Positions 44,606-55,514 of a DNA stretch of 64,000 bases are shown piece by piece (within the stretch, counting starts at the first letter, position 1; each line of letters begins with the position of its first letter). The notes beneath the pieces are model-generated. The model saw only the letters and a program-made list of their open reading frames with translations, made no database searches and had not been told where the DNA came from. The stretch comes from Stachybotrys elegans. Its lineage: Eukaryota; Ascomycota; Sordariomycetes; Hypocreales; Stachybotryaceae. A program made the position numbers and the translations under genes. Location: positions 1,860,001 to 1,924,000 of the forward strand of contig JAGPNK010000008.1 of assembly GCA_020746835.1 (NCBI GenBank). Reading direction: 5' to 3'.

Positions 44606-45861
44606 GATGGATGATTGTGCCCAAGGAGAATCTGGGCAATGGGTGAATGAAAGACGCAGAACAAAACAGACAGGTGGCAGGAGAACGAAGAGAGGCACTA
44701 AGAGTCTTTGAGACAACCGAAGGCATGGACGGCTGCGCAGGGTCTCTCAAGGGGAACCTGCAAGCCGCCTCCATGGAGCATCTCGCTAACAGCCAAGTCA
44801 AAAGAGACCCATGGGAGCACAAGGCAGCAACGAGAGGGTCCCGGGCTCAATGTCCCGCTCACTCGTAATACCACCGACATTACAATGTTGGCGGCCTAGT
44901 ATAGCATCCATCATCTTGGTCCTGTTGGTCCGACGACAATAGCCCTCTGCGTGAAATCCCGGTGTCATACGGCGTGGCGTGAGCCGACGAGCCGCCCCGC
45001 TGCGGCCAAGACACCCGAAGCTAGAATAAGCAACATCTTACGGATGCTGCCGAGGCTGAAGTTCCGTGGCCCCTGCAGGTCAATGTCTACAGCCCTGTCC
45101 TGACGGGTAATTAGAATTACCTTTTTAGTACTCCATACGGAGTACGGAGTACCTTAATATGTAGTTGGTTTGTCGCCCTTCTAGGATCCCTGCAAGCGCC
45201 GGCCTAGAGACATACCTGTGGAGTGCCTACTAAGACGTCTGTGTACTTTGGGAGAGGTGCCAACAGGGATCATTGTAGGACAACAAACCAACAACATAAA
45301 GATACTCCGTACGGACTACTAAAAAGGTAATCTGCGCGCAAGGACGGGGCTACAGACAGTTAGTAGACACGAAGGCGTATCAAGAGTGAGAAAAATTTGG
45401 TATCGAGGCTGCTAGCCTGTCAATTATCAGAGGTTAGTTCCTTGCATGAGGCACAACCCCCAACAAGCCTCATGACATTGACAAGGTCCCTCAGGGTCTC
45501 CTCCAAGATTCACTCCCCTGGTGGCACAAGGGGTGTCCAGGATCATGTGCTCGATTCAATGCGTCGTGGCTTATGGAGATGGGATGCTGCAACGTCCCTG
45601 CCAAGCCTCGGCTTGATGTCCGGACAAGGCAGGCTCGCCAGTGTGCACGATGCGTATTTCAGTATCAGCGGGCTCTTTCCGTCGTGTAAAAGCCAATACT
45701 TCCACCTTCCTTCCCTCTCTTATCCCTCACTAATCCATTCCTAGGCTAACTCAACGGCCATCTTTCTGACACGCGACTCTTGAATCGCTCCTCCACCACC
45801 CGGCTTGATACTCATCTCACTTTTGTATTACACGCCAAGGGCCCCTTCTCCCATTTCCGCC
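44606..45861. other. Shared promoter of the secreted protein and chitinase genes
   Basis: A divergent intergenic region of 1256 bp containing the inverted-repeat element at 45084-45358. A CT-rich leader lies just before the chitinase start. The open frames inside it have no family resemblance. Confidence 0.55.
45084..45358. mobile_element. MITE-like element with long imperfect inverted repeats
   Basis: Two arms of roughly 100-115 bp (about 45084-45200 and 45256-45358) are imperfect reverse complements. The best-conserved part is ATTACCTTTTTAGTA followed by a TACGGAGTA block (45116-45146), mirrored at 45302-45332. TTGGTTTGT and GATCCCTG blocks also recur in mirrored order, and both ends begin TGTCT. 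The centre of about 55 bp is unrelated and no coding sequence is present. This is the layout of a non-autonomous DNA transposon (MITE) or a solo hairpin element. A clear target-site duplication is not evident, so the exact borders are uncertain. Confidence 0.7.
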
Positions 45862-48800
45862 ATGGTTTCCTCGCGGAAGCCATGGGCCCTGCTGGGCGTG
45901 CTCATTGCGGCCGGCACTTGTGTCCAGGCAGCTCAGCGCCTGTCCCCCGTGCAGGTCCTCCCACGCGATGACTCAACGTACAACATCGACACGGCTGGCG
46001 ACGAGGACATGAAGGCATGGCTCGCGGCTCTTCAGAGGGCCCCTGCGGCCACAATCTGTCCGCTGCCCTGTGGTGAGCTCGAGGCGTTGGGCCAAGGCTG
46101 GGCCGTGTATCCGGACCAGGCCAGCCTGGCGGCATGCAACGAGACCATGCTCGTCGACTTCGTCTTCCAGGAAATGGCTGATGACGGTCTGAACAACAAG
46201 CTGGCCCTCAGCGCCTGCGTGGCCGACTTTTCCGCCCAGGACGTGGTCTTTCGGGCCAATGCAGACATCGCCGCGCTCTGTCCCACGCCCAATCATGCCA
46301 TGATAGAGAGAACCGTGGCCCTCGTGTCCTCTGTGCCGGGTGCCCGCGCCCAGGACAGCTTCTCAACAGAGCATCTCCTCGCGGCGGGTCGTCAGGTCCT
46401 CCACCAACTCGAGTCCGAGAAACCGTCCTGCACCCGCAACGCCATAAGCATGGCCTACTCCCAGTCCTCCCTTATTGGCGTCTTTGGCGGCCCCGAGGTC
46501 CACCAGCACGGTCTCACGGCCGAGATACTGGACAAGTTTCTCGTCCACGCCCAGGAGACTTCCCTGTCCATGACGACCCTCGTCCAGCTGTGCGAGGGCG
46601 ACGGACTCGGCTCCGACTATGGTGTTGGCATCATCGCCGGCAGCACCCGTAACTTTCCCGTCGTCCAAAAAGCCATTCGGTCGTGGACCGACGGACGATG
46701 CTACACGGACGCGGCTGGTGATGGCAACGCCAACGACTGGACGACAGTGACTATACGCGTGCCCAACAAAGCCAACTCCACCAAGTTTGTCACGCGTGAG
46801 GATGACACCTCGCCCGCGCACCTCTTCTCGAGGGGCGGTCTCGCCAGTCTGGACCGGCGTGCCGATTGCAGAACGACAAAGGTCCAGTCGGGGGACGGCT
46901 GCTGGGCTCTGGCCGACCGGTGCAAGATTACCCAGGATAACCTCAAGAAGTACAACCCGCGCAATAAGTTCTGCGACACGCTCGTCGTGGGTGAGCTTGT
47001 GTGCTGCAGCGCCGGCACTCTTCCCTCAACCATCCCCCCTGGCAACTCGGACGGCACCTGCAAGATCAGGAGGGTTGTCAAGGATGACACATGCACAACC
47101 CTGGCTTCCAAGTGCGGCCTCTCGGGCAATGACTTTATGAAGGTGAATGCAAAGAAAGACCTCTGTTCGACCCTCATTGTCGGCCAGCCCGTGTGCTGCT
47201 CCCAGGGCAAGTTACCTTATAACCCACCCAAGCAGAAGGCCAACGGGTTCTGCGCCGACTACGAGGTCAAAACGGGCGATGAGTGTGCCAGAATTGCCGT
47301 CATGAACGACATCACAGTTGCCGACCTCAAAGCCTTCAACAAGCAGACTTGGGGCTGGATCGGCTGCGACCCGCTCTACACGGGTAAAATCTGCCTCAGC
47401 ACGGGATCGCCCCCAATGCCCGCGTCCGTCTCGGTGAGTTGGGCTTCCTCCCTCCTGACTGACGTCTCTTTGACTGCTCCAACACATGGCTGACATGAGT
47501 CGCAAACAGAACGCCGTATGTGGACCAACGGTAAGCTGACCTGACCCCTCAAGCCAGACGACAAGCAGCAGCGGCAACCTCCCCTTACTATCAGTGATCC
47601 TGACATTCTCACAGGTCCCAGGCACAGCGCAGCCCGCCGCGGGCAAGAACGTCTCGACGTTGAACCCCTGCCCCCTTAATGCTTGCTGTAACAATTGGGG
47701 CAACTGTGGCCTGACGGCCGATTTTTGCAAGGTCAACAAGGCCGCGAGTGGCAACCCTGGCACGGCCCCTCCGGGCCAGAGCGGATGTAAGTCCGGTCCA
47801 GTCCTCCAAGTACAAGCTAGATGAGATGACTGACAATATAGGCATCGACAACTGCGGTATGAGCATTATCAAGGGCGCCGCGCCAGCCAAGAAGATCAAC
47901 GTTGCCTACTTTGAGGCTTGGAACTTCAAGCGTAAGTGTCTCAACATGGACGTGGATATGATCGATACAAAACGCTATAACACCATTCACTTTGCGTTTA
48001 TCGATATTACCAACGACTTCAAGATGGATATATCCAAGGTTAAGGACCAGTTTGCGCTGTTCAAGGCTATGACTGGAGTCCGTAAGGTTGTCTCCTTTGG
48101 CGGCTGGGACTTTAGCAATTCGCCCGGGACCTTTCATATTTTGCGCGAGGCTACAAAGTCCAATAACCGAGCAACCTTTGTTAAGAACATCCTTGCCTTT
48201 GTCAAGGACCACGGTATCGACGGCGTCGACCTGGATTGGGAGTATCCTGGCGTATGTCCCTTGGCTTCTTCTCTTCTTTCTCTACTTTAGAGAATTTTTT
48301 GGCTGACCACTGGCTTATAACAGGCCCCTGATATCCCCGACATCCCCCCGGGCAACCCACAGGAAGGCGACGATTACTACCAGACGCTACAAAGCCTGAA
48401 AACCCAGATTGGCTCTGGCAAGACCGTCTCCTTTGCAGCACCCGCTTCCTTCCACTATCTCAAGTCCTTCCCTATGAAGAAGATGGGCGATGTCCTTGAT
48501 TATATTATCTATATGACATACGACCTGCACGGCCAATGGGACTATGGGAACAAGTGGACATCCCCTGGATGTCCCAATGGCAACTGCCTCAGGTCCCACG
48601 TCAATGAAACTGAGACCAAGGATGCCCTCGCTATGATCACAAAAGCAGGTGTCCCCTCGGGTAAGATTGTCGTTGGCGTTGCCTCATATGGTCGGTCTTT
48701 CAAAATGGCTACGGCCGGGTGTGATGGTGTCAACTGCGCATTTACTGGCAGCAACCGCGCCTCCAATGCCAAAAAGGGTCGCTGCACGGATACAGCTGGC

Positions 48801-50307
48801 TACATCTCCAACGCCGAAATTGCCGAGATCCTCGATTCCAATAGGGTTACCCGCAAGTGGAAGGCTGAAGGCTCCAACATGCTTGTTTATGATAAGACAG
48901 AGTGGGTGGCCTACATGGATGAGGATACCAGGAAGACGCGGACAGCCTTCTATGACTCTTACAACTTTGCCGGCACCACTGACTGGGCCGTTGACCTGCA
49001 AGAGTTCCACCAGTATGTCTCTCTCTGACCCTGACTCGAGCAAACGACTGACATCTCCCAGGGGCGTCGGTGGCGGCACCGGCATGAACAACGATGACCA
49101 CCCCACTGTCAGGAACCGCTTCTCCAAGTGTACAAGGGTCTTTACGTCATTCGGGGAGCTCAAAAATGTCGCTGACGAAGTCCCCGACCACTGTATGAAC
49201 CGATACATTTTTGCCCTCGAGATTCGCACCATAGAGGCGGCCCTCAAAAAGTTCAAGGCCCTCGTCGATGGTGGCTACGACAAAAAGTTCAACGTCTACG
49301 CCGACTACGTCAAGGAACAGGTGCCCGCCCAGATCGACGCGTTTATGAGCAAACGTGGCAACGATTACTTTGACTGCAAGAATTGGGCCAAGCACACCTG
49401 CTGCGGCGATTGCAACTACGCCACCTGCTTGGAAACTTGCATCCGGGCCAGCGGCTGCAAGACGGGCTACTTCTTCCGTGACATCACCTGCCCATCCACG
49501 TTCTGGGAATCGACCGAGCCTGGCGTCGGCTCGTCCGTGCCCAATACGACATGGGTTATGAAGGACAAAGACAAGTTCTTCAAGGATATATATCAAGAGC
49601 ACGGTATCGAGAAGGGGTGGATCGATTTCGCCACGATCCGCGTCAATACGCCCCATGGCTGCCAATTTGATAAGGAGGGCATCCAAACCTGCATCGATAA
49701 AACTGCTAAGAAGTTCTTCAACTTCCCTGTCGCTGGTAAGGTCAGCGTTTTTAACCCCAAGGACATTATCGGCAAGGGATATCCCGAGGCCCTGGACCTG
49801 CTGCGGCGGCTCAAAATCATGCTGGCCAATATAGAATACGACTTTGGCCTCAGTGCGCGCGACCTGGTAGACTCGTCCTCCCTACCGGCATTTTCCATGG
49901 AGGAGGCTGTCAATAATATGGATAAGATTGTTGAGAAGGCCGGGGAGATCGAGGAGGCACGGAGAAAGGAGTTTATCCTCAACTTTATTAGCGGCCTGTT
50001 ATTCTGGATCCCCTTCGTCGGAGGCGCCGTTGGTGGCGCCGGCATGGGCACGCTCCGCTCCATGCTCTCCCTCATTGGTACTGTCGGCGAGGCCGGCCTG
50101 CTCGTCTACGGAATCGTCGAGGACCCAGACAGTGCCCTCATGGCCGTCTTTGGCTTCCTCGCCGGCGCCGGGGTCGGCCGCGGGGGGTACCGCAACGCCG
50201 CAGAGGCTCGGCGCAGCATGACCAGCAAGGAGATAAGCAGCCTGGGTCCCATAAAGGGCAAGCTCGAAATGATTAGTAGCCTGCAGGGTCAAAGATGCTC
50301 CATCTGA
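45862..50307 (+). CDS. Killer-toxin-like chitinase: LysM x3, CBM18, GH18, hydrophobic C-terminal part
   Basis: Six exons: 45862-47433, 47510-47530, 47615-47786, 47842-48251, 48324-49012 and 49062-50307, 1369 residues. In order: signal peptide (MVSSRKPWALLGVLIAAGTCVQA); a 300-residue region ending at a dibasic Kex2-like site (Arg332-Arg333); three Cys-containing LysM modules starting near 336, 400 and 464; a NAVCGPT segment from a 21-nt microexon; a CBM18 chitin-binding module (about 545-590, CCNNWGNCG); a GH18 domain with the active-site motif DGVDLDWE (Glu722); a Cys-rich part near 1060-1100; and two long hydrophobic stretches near 1262-1285 and 1296-1325. This order is that of fungal subgroup C chitinases, related to the alpha/beta subunits of the Kluyveromyces killer toxin. 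GH18 cleaves chitin. Action against competitor or own walls is inferred. The ATG at 45862 was chosen for the signal peptide. Confidence 0.93.
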
Positions 50308-50594
50308 AGGGGGAGGGTTGGTGACAGTCGGAGCCTACTGCCCGACAAGGAAACATGCACATGGAGCGACACGAGTATACGTCGTAGAATAGCAGCGATC
50401 TCTATATCAAAGTCGCTCACTAGAAGTAGCAGGTGCATATTCTAGGTGGTATAGGGAACAAACATGGTGACTGAGAATCAGGTATAGAAGGGGCATGAAG
50501 TCGCTGGTCTGTATCACATTGGAGCACACGAACGGGAAATCCTACATAGTCCCTTTTCTCTTTCATCAACTACATTATTACATCATTACTGCTG

Positions 50595-52308
50595 CTAGAA
50601 TGTTGGTAGTGCGCTATTCTTTCTAACTACAGACTTCAACGCCTTGCTTTGTCCAATGAAAACTTCCCCAGACTTTGCGGTGAGTCGGTCAATCGATGAA
50701 TGCTGATATGGTGGTCTCGATGTCACCTGCTGTCGTAACAACCGCAAACTTCGACGCTGTCCCTCAAGATCATCACCTTTCAACGCTCCACCAAAGCCTT
50801 CTGCTTCTGAGTTGCCAGACTTCCTCCTCTTGAGGACTCTGCTCGTTGAATCGCCACCCGGATCGCAGACCTCTGGCAACCTCCTTTTCATCTGTCTAGA
50901 CTTGCTTATACGCGCATCGTCTTTCTTCATCTCAGCCTCGATGACCAGAATCTGTCCCAAAACCCATTCGACAAGCAACCTATGACGGACAACATTCTTT
51001 TTAGCATCGTGATAGTCCCGAGTCGCTTGGACATAGTTGGCCACTTCCTTGTTCCGTCTCCGAATGTGATGCAGCCTCTTCTGTGCTGTCTGGAGTCGCT
51101 CGGTAGCGCAGACCTTCATGTCTATGCGCTCATCCGTATCATAGTGTTCGGGGTGCTTGTGTGTCAAGTCCCAAACCTCACGTGCCTCTTCCATGAGATC
51201 CTCGACTTGTTTCACCGCCTCCTCCTCCTCGCGATCGTGCTGAAATGCTGATAAAACAGAGTGGCAATAATCCTCTGTTTCATGTGACTTTAGCAAGTCT
51301 AATCCGAGAAGCTTCTGCCACGCCTGGTCGTTGTCGGGCTTCAGTTTCTCATACGGCTCGTTGAACCGATCGAACCACCAGTACTCAAAGTTCAGGTACT
51401 CAAGCCATGTCATGAGGCGGTCCTGATGGCGTGGGCTCTTGCGCAGAGACAGAGAGCGCTTAACACCATGGCGAGAAAGACGTCGCTTAACTGATTGGCA
51501 ATATGAAGTGAAAGTGGTTCCGTCGGGCTCTTTGCACCAACTTCGACGCCAACTCCGTCTTTCGAGCTCGCCTTCCCACAAGTCTCTGAGGGACGCCGAG
51601 TCAAGCCCGGCGAACCACTTGCCAGCGCCTTGTCGCTCAAAGAATGTTCTTCTCTGGTCGATGTACTCAGGGAAGTAACGTTCTTCATCCTCCTCAATGC
51701 CCCGGTTGTCGTGTTGCCACTCTCGAAAGCTTTCCCACCTCTCTAACTGGCTAGAGAAGGCTTTGCGACGCTCATTCGACCCGACGAGGTGCCATGGCTT
51801 CAACAGGTCATCAAAGTCGGCTGGACGGCTGAGCACATCTTCCAACAGGTCAATGCTGTACAGTGGGCGGCCACCATCGTTGATGAGCTGATGGTATGCA
51901 TGGCGTTCATCCCTTCGGGCTTCTTCCTCCAAGTCAATGGGAATGGTAGGCGATCGAGTCCTACGCAGAGCCTCTTGCTCATCTACAGAGCAATGAGACT
52001 TGATGCATTGGGAAACCTCTAAAAGACGAGCATTGACAAGGTCTAAGTCTAGTGGGCACGATGCAGTTTGGGGGTCCTCATCTAGAGCTTGTTTTTGAGT
52101 TCTACGGCTATCAGCACAGGATCATACGCGGGGAGGGAATTGAGGCTCACTGCAGTCTCTTTGCCAATGCCGCCCGCTGATCCTGTGATACATCCTCCAA
52201 GCCCGCGATGTCGATGTGGTAGCTTCCATCAGGACGGCGATTGTCCGCAATGACCCGAGCCAACTCGTCGTCGCTCATTGCCAACAGACTTGCTACGGAC
52301 TGCTCCAT
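50595..52308 (-). CDS. Unknown charged, helical protein
   Basis: Two exons, complement of 52151-52308 and 50595-52107, 556 residues, joined by a 43-nt intron (GTGAGC donor, CTGAT branch, TAG acceptor) that keeps frame. The start MEQSVASLLAMSDDELARVIADN was chosen as the first ATG in the open stretch. The protein is rich in Glu, Arg, Lys and Trp, with long predicted helices around residues 340-480 and basic clusters (MKRRLPE, KRRK) that could serve as nuclear signals. There is no signal peptide or membrane segment, and I do not recognise a family. It lies head-to-head with the FHA-kinase gene, 674 bp apart. Confidence 0.72.
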
Positions 52309-52982
52309 CGGTAGGTTGTGCCGCGCCGCAGGATGCAAATTACCAGACACCGAAGTGCGCCTGGGCGCGACTGCAGGCAAATGTGTTTATATCATCTGCC
52401 TCAGATGAGGCGTAAATTAAGCGCCCGCTATTTTCGGGCGGTGCCAAAGCCTGCTTCCGGGCCACCCAGCGCTTAATCAAGGGGCCAAGGCCAGCGAGGC
52501 AGCCCTTGCGGCAGCTGAAGGGGCTGTGAGCTGCATTATTGGTACCGCGAGCGCATGCGTATGCATGATGAAATTCCTTAATTACAGACAATGCTTCTTG
52601 TTGGTGCTGAGCCCATGGCCTCGGGTTGCTTTCCAGGCTGGCTTTCTGGGTTGCGGCCGAGGGGGCCCAAATTGGATGGCTGGGGGGTGTTTCGAAACGT
52701 CATCCGCAATCAAGGGGATTGGCCGGGCGTTGATGTTATTCTGAGACTGGGCCTCCAGGTCTGAGTGGGCCACGCCGGCGGCTAAGCAGTCGAGCACGCC
52801 AGCAGCCAACGTGAATCCAAATATAAGTGAATCAGTCCACTGGGTAGGCCAATAGCAGAATGGTTCGGCTTTTCGTCGTCTCCATCTCCTCTCGTGCCCT
52901 CCTGTTTTCTGGACTCTCTCGGGTTCTGAGCCTAGGCTGTGCAAACGATCGTCGACTGAGGGCATCGTGAGGAAATCCCACC
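52309..52982. other. Divergent promoter region between unknown gene and FHA-kinase gene
   Basis: Contains a short GC hairpin (CGCCCG / CGGGCG with a 7-base loop, 52422-52440). A minus-strand open frame of 84 codons crosses it without family resemblance; it could be a missed 5' exon, but I see no clear donor that fits. Confidence 0.45.
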
Positions 52983-54952
52983 ATGGACAACGCTGATCTC
53001 ATCGCTCGCCTGTATCCCGCCAGTTTCGCCGCATCAGAACTCATCAAGAACCATCCTCGGTTCCAGCGCGTGCCTCTCAGGTACGTGCCCAAGGAACAGC
53101 ACTCCAGTCGACGAACCCGAGGAGGGACGGAACCGCCAACTCCCGACAATACTCCCATTAGCCAATACGCACCACATCTGGACCTCACATTTCGCGATGT
53201 TCCACGTACGTCGTATGGCGTCGTCTTTGGATGCGACCCGAGATGTGACGTCGTCCTGCCTGATATGCCCGGCATAAGTGCACATCACTTCAGCGTGACC
53301 TTTGACGACGCCAACCGACTCATCATAAGGGATCTGGGGTCAATGGTCGGTACCCAAGTCACTTATGACGATGAAGGAACGGGAAGGAGAAGCAACTTCC
53401 AGTGGATCCTCAGCGACAGACGCGTCAAGCAAAGCCAAATCGCCATACAAGTCCACAAGCTGCTTTCCTTCCTCCTGGTTCTCGGGGACCACGATATAGA
53501 GTCACCGGCCTATATCAGCAAGGTCGAGCGGTTCCGTCGCGGATCAGGGCTTGCAGAAGATCTCTTCAATGATCTCAACTTCTCACTCAATCCTGCGACT
53601 CGACGTCCCACCGGCTCTCACACACCTTGCCATGGTGAACTCTATCTACGGAAGCAACTCGGCAAAGGAGCCTACGGTGTAGTCACCCATCTATGGAACG
53701 TCAGTGATGGGCTAGAATACGCACTCAAAGAGCCGTCAGCTGTGGCGATACGAGATGGAAGAGTAAAGCGGGAGTTGTGGAAGAAGGAGGCGAGCATCTT
53801 GTCTCGTTTATCACATGTTTGTCCCCCAGCCCTAATCTGTCATGGTAATTGCTGACTTTATGCTATTAGCCTCACATAGTCAAACTACTCCGCGCAGAGT
53901 TCGACCCATATCCACAACTCTACCTCGAATACGCCCCGTGCGGCTCGCTCCAGTCACTGGGCAAGGTCACGGGCAGCGAGTCGGCGGCGATACTCTCTCA
54001 GTGTCTATCGGCTCTCAATTACATGCACAGCCACAAGCCACCGATTGTCCACCGAGACATCAAACCTGCCAACATTCTTGTCTACTACCGAGACGCATAC
54101 GCCATCTTGGTCAAGTTTGGTGACTTTGGGCTTGCCCAAGACGATTCCCGCCTCAAGACGCTATGCGGCACAACCGTATACCTCGCCCCCGAGCTATTCG
54201 CCGAGCGAGAAGATGTTCATTACGATAGAACTCATCAACCAAGTTACACCGAGTTTGTCGACATATGGTCACTAGGTGTGGTAGTTTACGAGCTCTTTTG
54301 CCGTCTCCCCGAGTTCCATGAACACTACCTCTTCAGCATCATGTGGCCACAACGGATCTGGAAGGAATTCAGACTCGATTATAAAAAGGCACCGAACCTG
54401 CTCAAGCGGTTTCTTCTCCAGTACATGCTACGCATGGATGTCAGAGAACGAAGTCCTGCCGATCGCTGCCACCACGAGCTAAACAAGATTATTGCGAATA
54501 TTTCTGAACCTCAACCAGGCTCGAAGCAATATCCGCAGAGCCAAGTGCAGGCTCTCAAACAGAAATACAAGGTTCCCACGCTGCGACGCCCGCCTGCAGG
54601 ACCAGCCTCAAAGCGCGCAGTGGGGAGACCCGTACCGGCTTCTGCAAGTCAGCAAGTCAGGCAGAGCGATGAACGGATGGACCTTGCCTATATTCTAGAG
54701 GCAGGCTCCAGCCCCATCTCTCCCACATCGCCGTACTCTGGCCAGCATGCCAATAGATACACGAATGGCGGTAATCCATTGTTGACGCCTCCTCTGTCAG
54801 GGTCGATCCATCAAGGATATGGTACAGATGAACAGCAACGCCAAGGATACCCTGCACAAGCTGGCAAGTTTCCCAGGAGGAAACTCGGGGGCCAGGGAGA
54901 GGTGTTAGCGGATGGGATAATGTTGCATGTCTTGAACCAAGGCGTTAAATAG
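52983..54952 (+). CDS. FHA-domain serine/threonine protein kinase
   Basis: Two exons, 52983-53816 and 53870-54952, 638 residues. An N-terminal FHA domain (about residues 70-140: YGVVFGCDPRCDVVLP, then GISAHHFSVTF and DLGSMVGTQV) should bind phosphothreonine. The kinase domain follows from about residue 220, with the glycine loop LGKGAYGVV, the ATP-binding Lys in YALKEP, HRDIKPANIL, DFGLA and a LAPEL activation segment. All catalytic residues are present, so it should be active. The C-terminal 150 residues are Pro/Ser/Gln-rich and disordered. FHA-kinase fusions such as Rad53/Chk2 and Mek1 act in checkpoints, but this order and the divergent FHA domain fit a lineage-specific fungal kinase group more than true Rad53. 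The 53-nt intron lies between the alpha-C helix region and SHPHIV, a conserved place. Confidence 0.9.
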
Positions 54953-55514
54953 CTGTAGCGTATTGTATCATGTCTATCATGTGTGATGTCTGACCATAAT
55001 CATATTGCAAGCCTTTGTTTGATCAAATAATCAGCCGTGAATATTCTAATTTCGGTGATGACTCCTTCTACTCTGTCAGTTAAGTCAAACCGCAATGCGT
55101 CATGTGCACGTCTCTTACCCACAAGACTAATTGACCGCCCTACTCATAAATTAGCAATAACTCCAGTCGCCCTACGAACCGTCACGCGAGAAATGAAAGC
55201 ATTCATCTCCACTGTGCTCGTTTATGCGTTGACAAGAGGGCCCAAGCAGCGTCCTCTCCACATCGCCGAGCGTGGGTTTCTCCGCAACGGTCCACTCCAT
55301 CTCCACGCCCAGAGCTCGCCTGGGGACGAGCCTGCCCTCGAAGGGCTAGTCTCTGGGGAAGTGCCATGAATTTGGCCGAATATCGAACCGAAATCCGGTT
55401 ACCAGAACCTCGGTAGCCGTCTAATTTAAAGCCAGCGGGTGCCCTTGAGAAAACAAGGCGTTCCGGCTCGGAGTCTCGTTGGCTTTTCCTGCAATTGGCA
55501 TTGATACCTTCAAG
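54953..55514. other. Intergenic region upstream of the carboxylesterase gene
   Basis: Holds the kinase 3' UTR and the esterase promoter (an ATTTAAA element near 55420, about 90 bp before the start). No gene supported. Confidence 0.5.
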
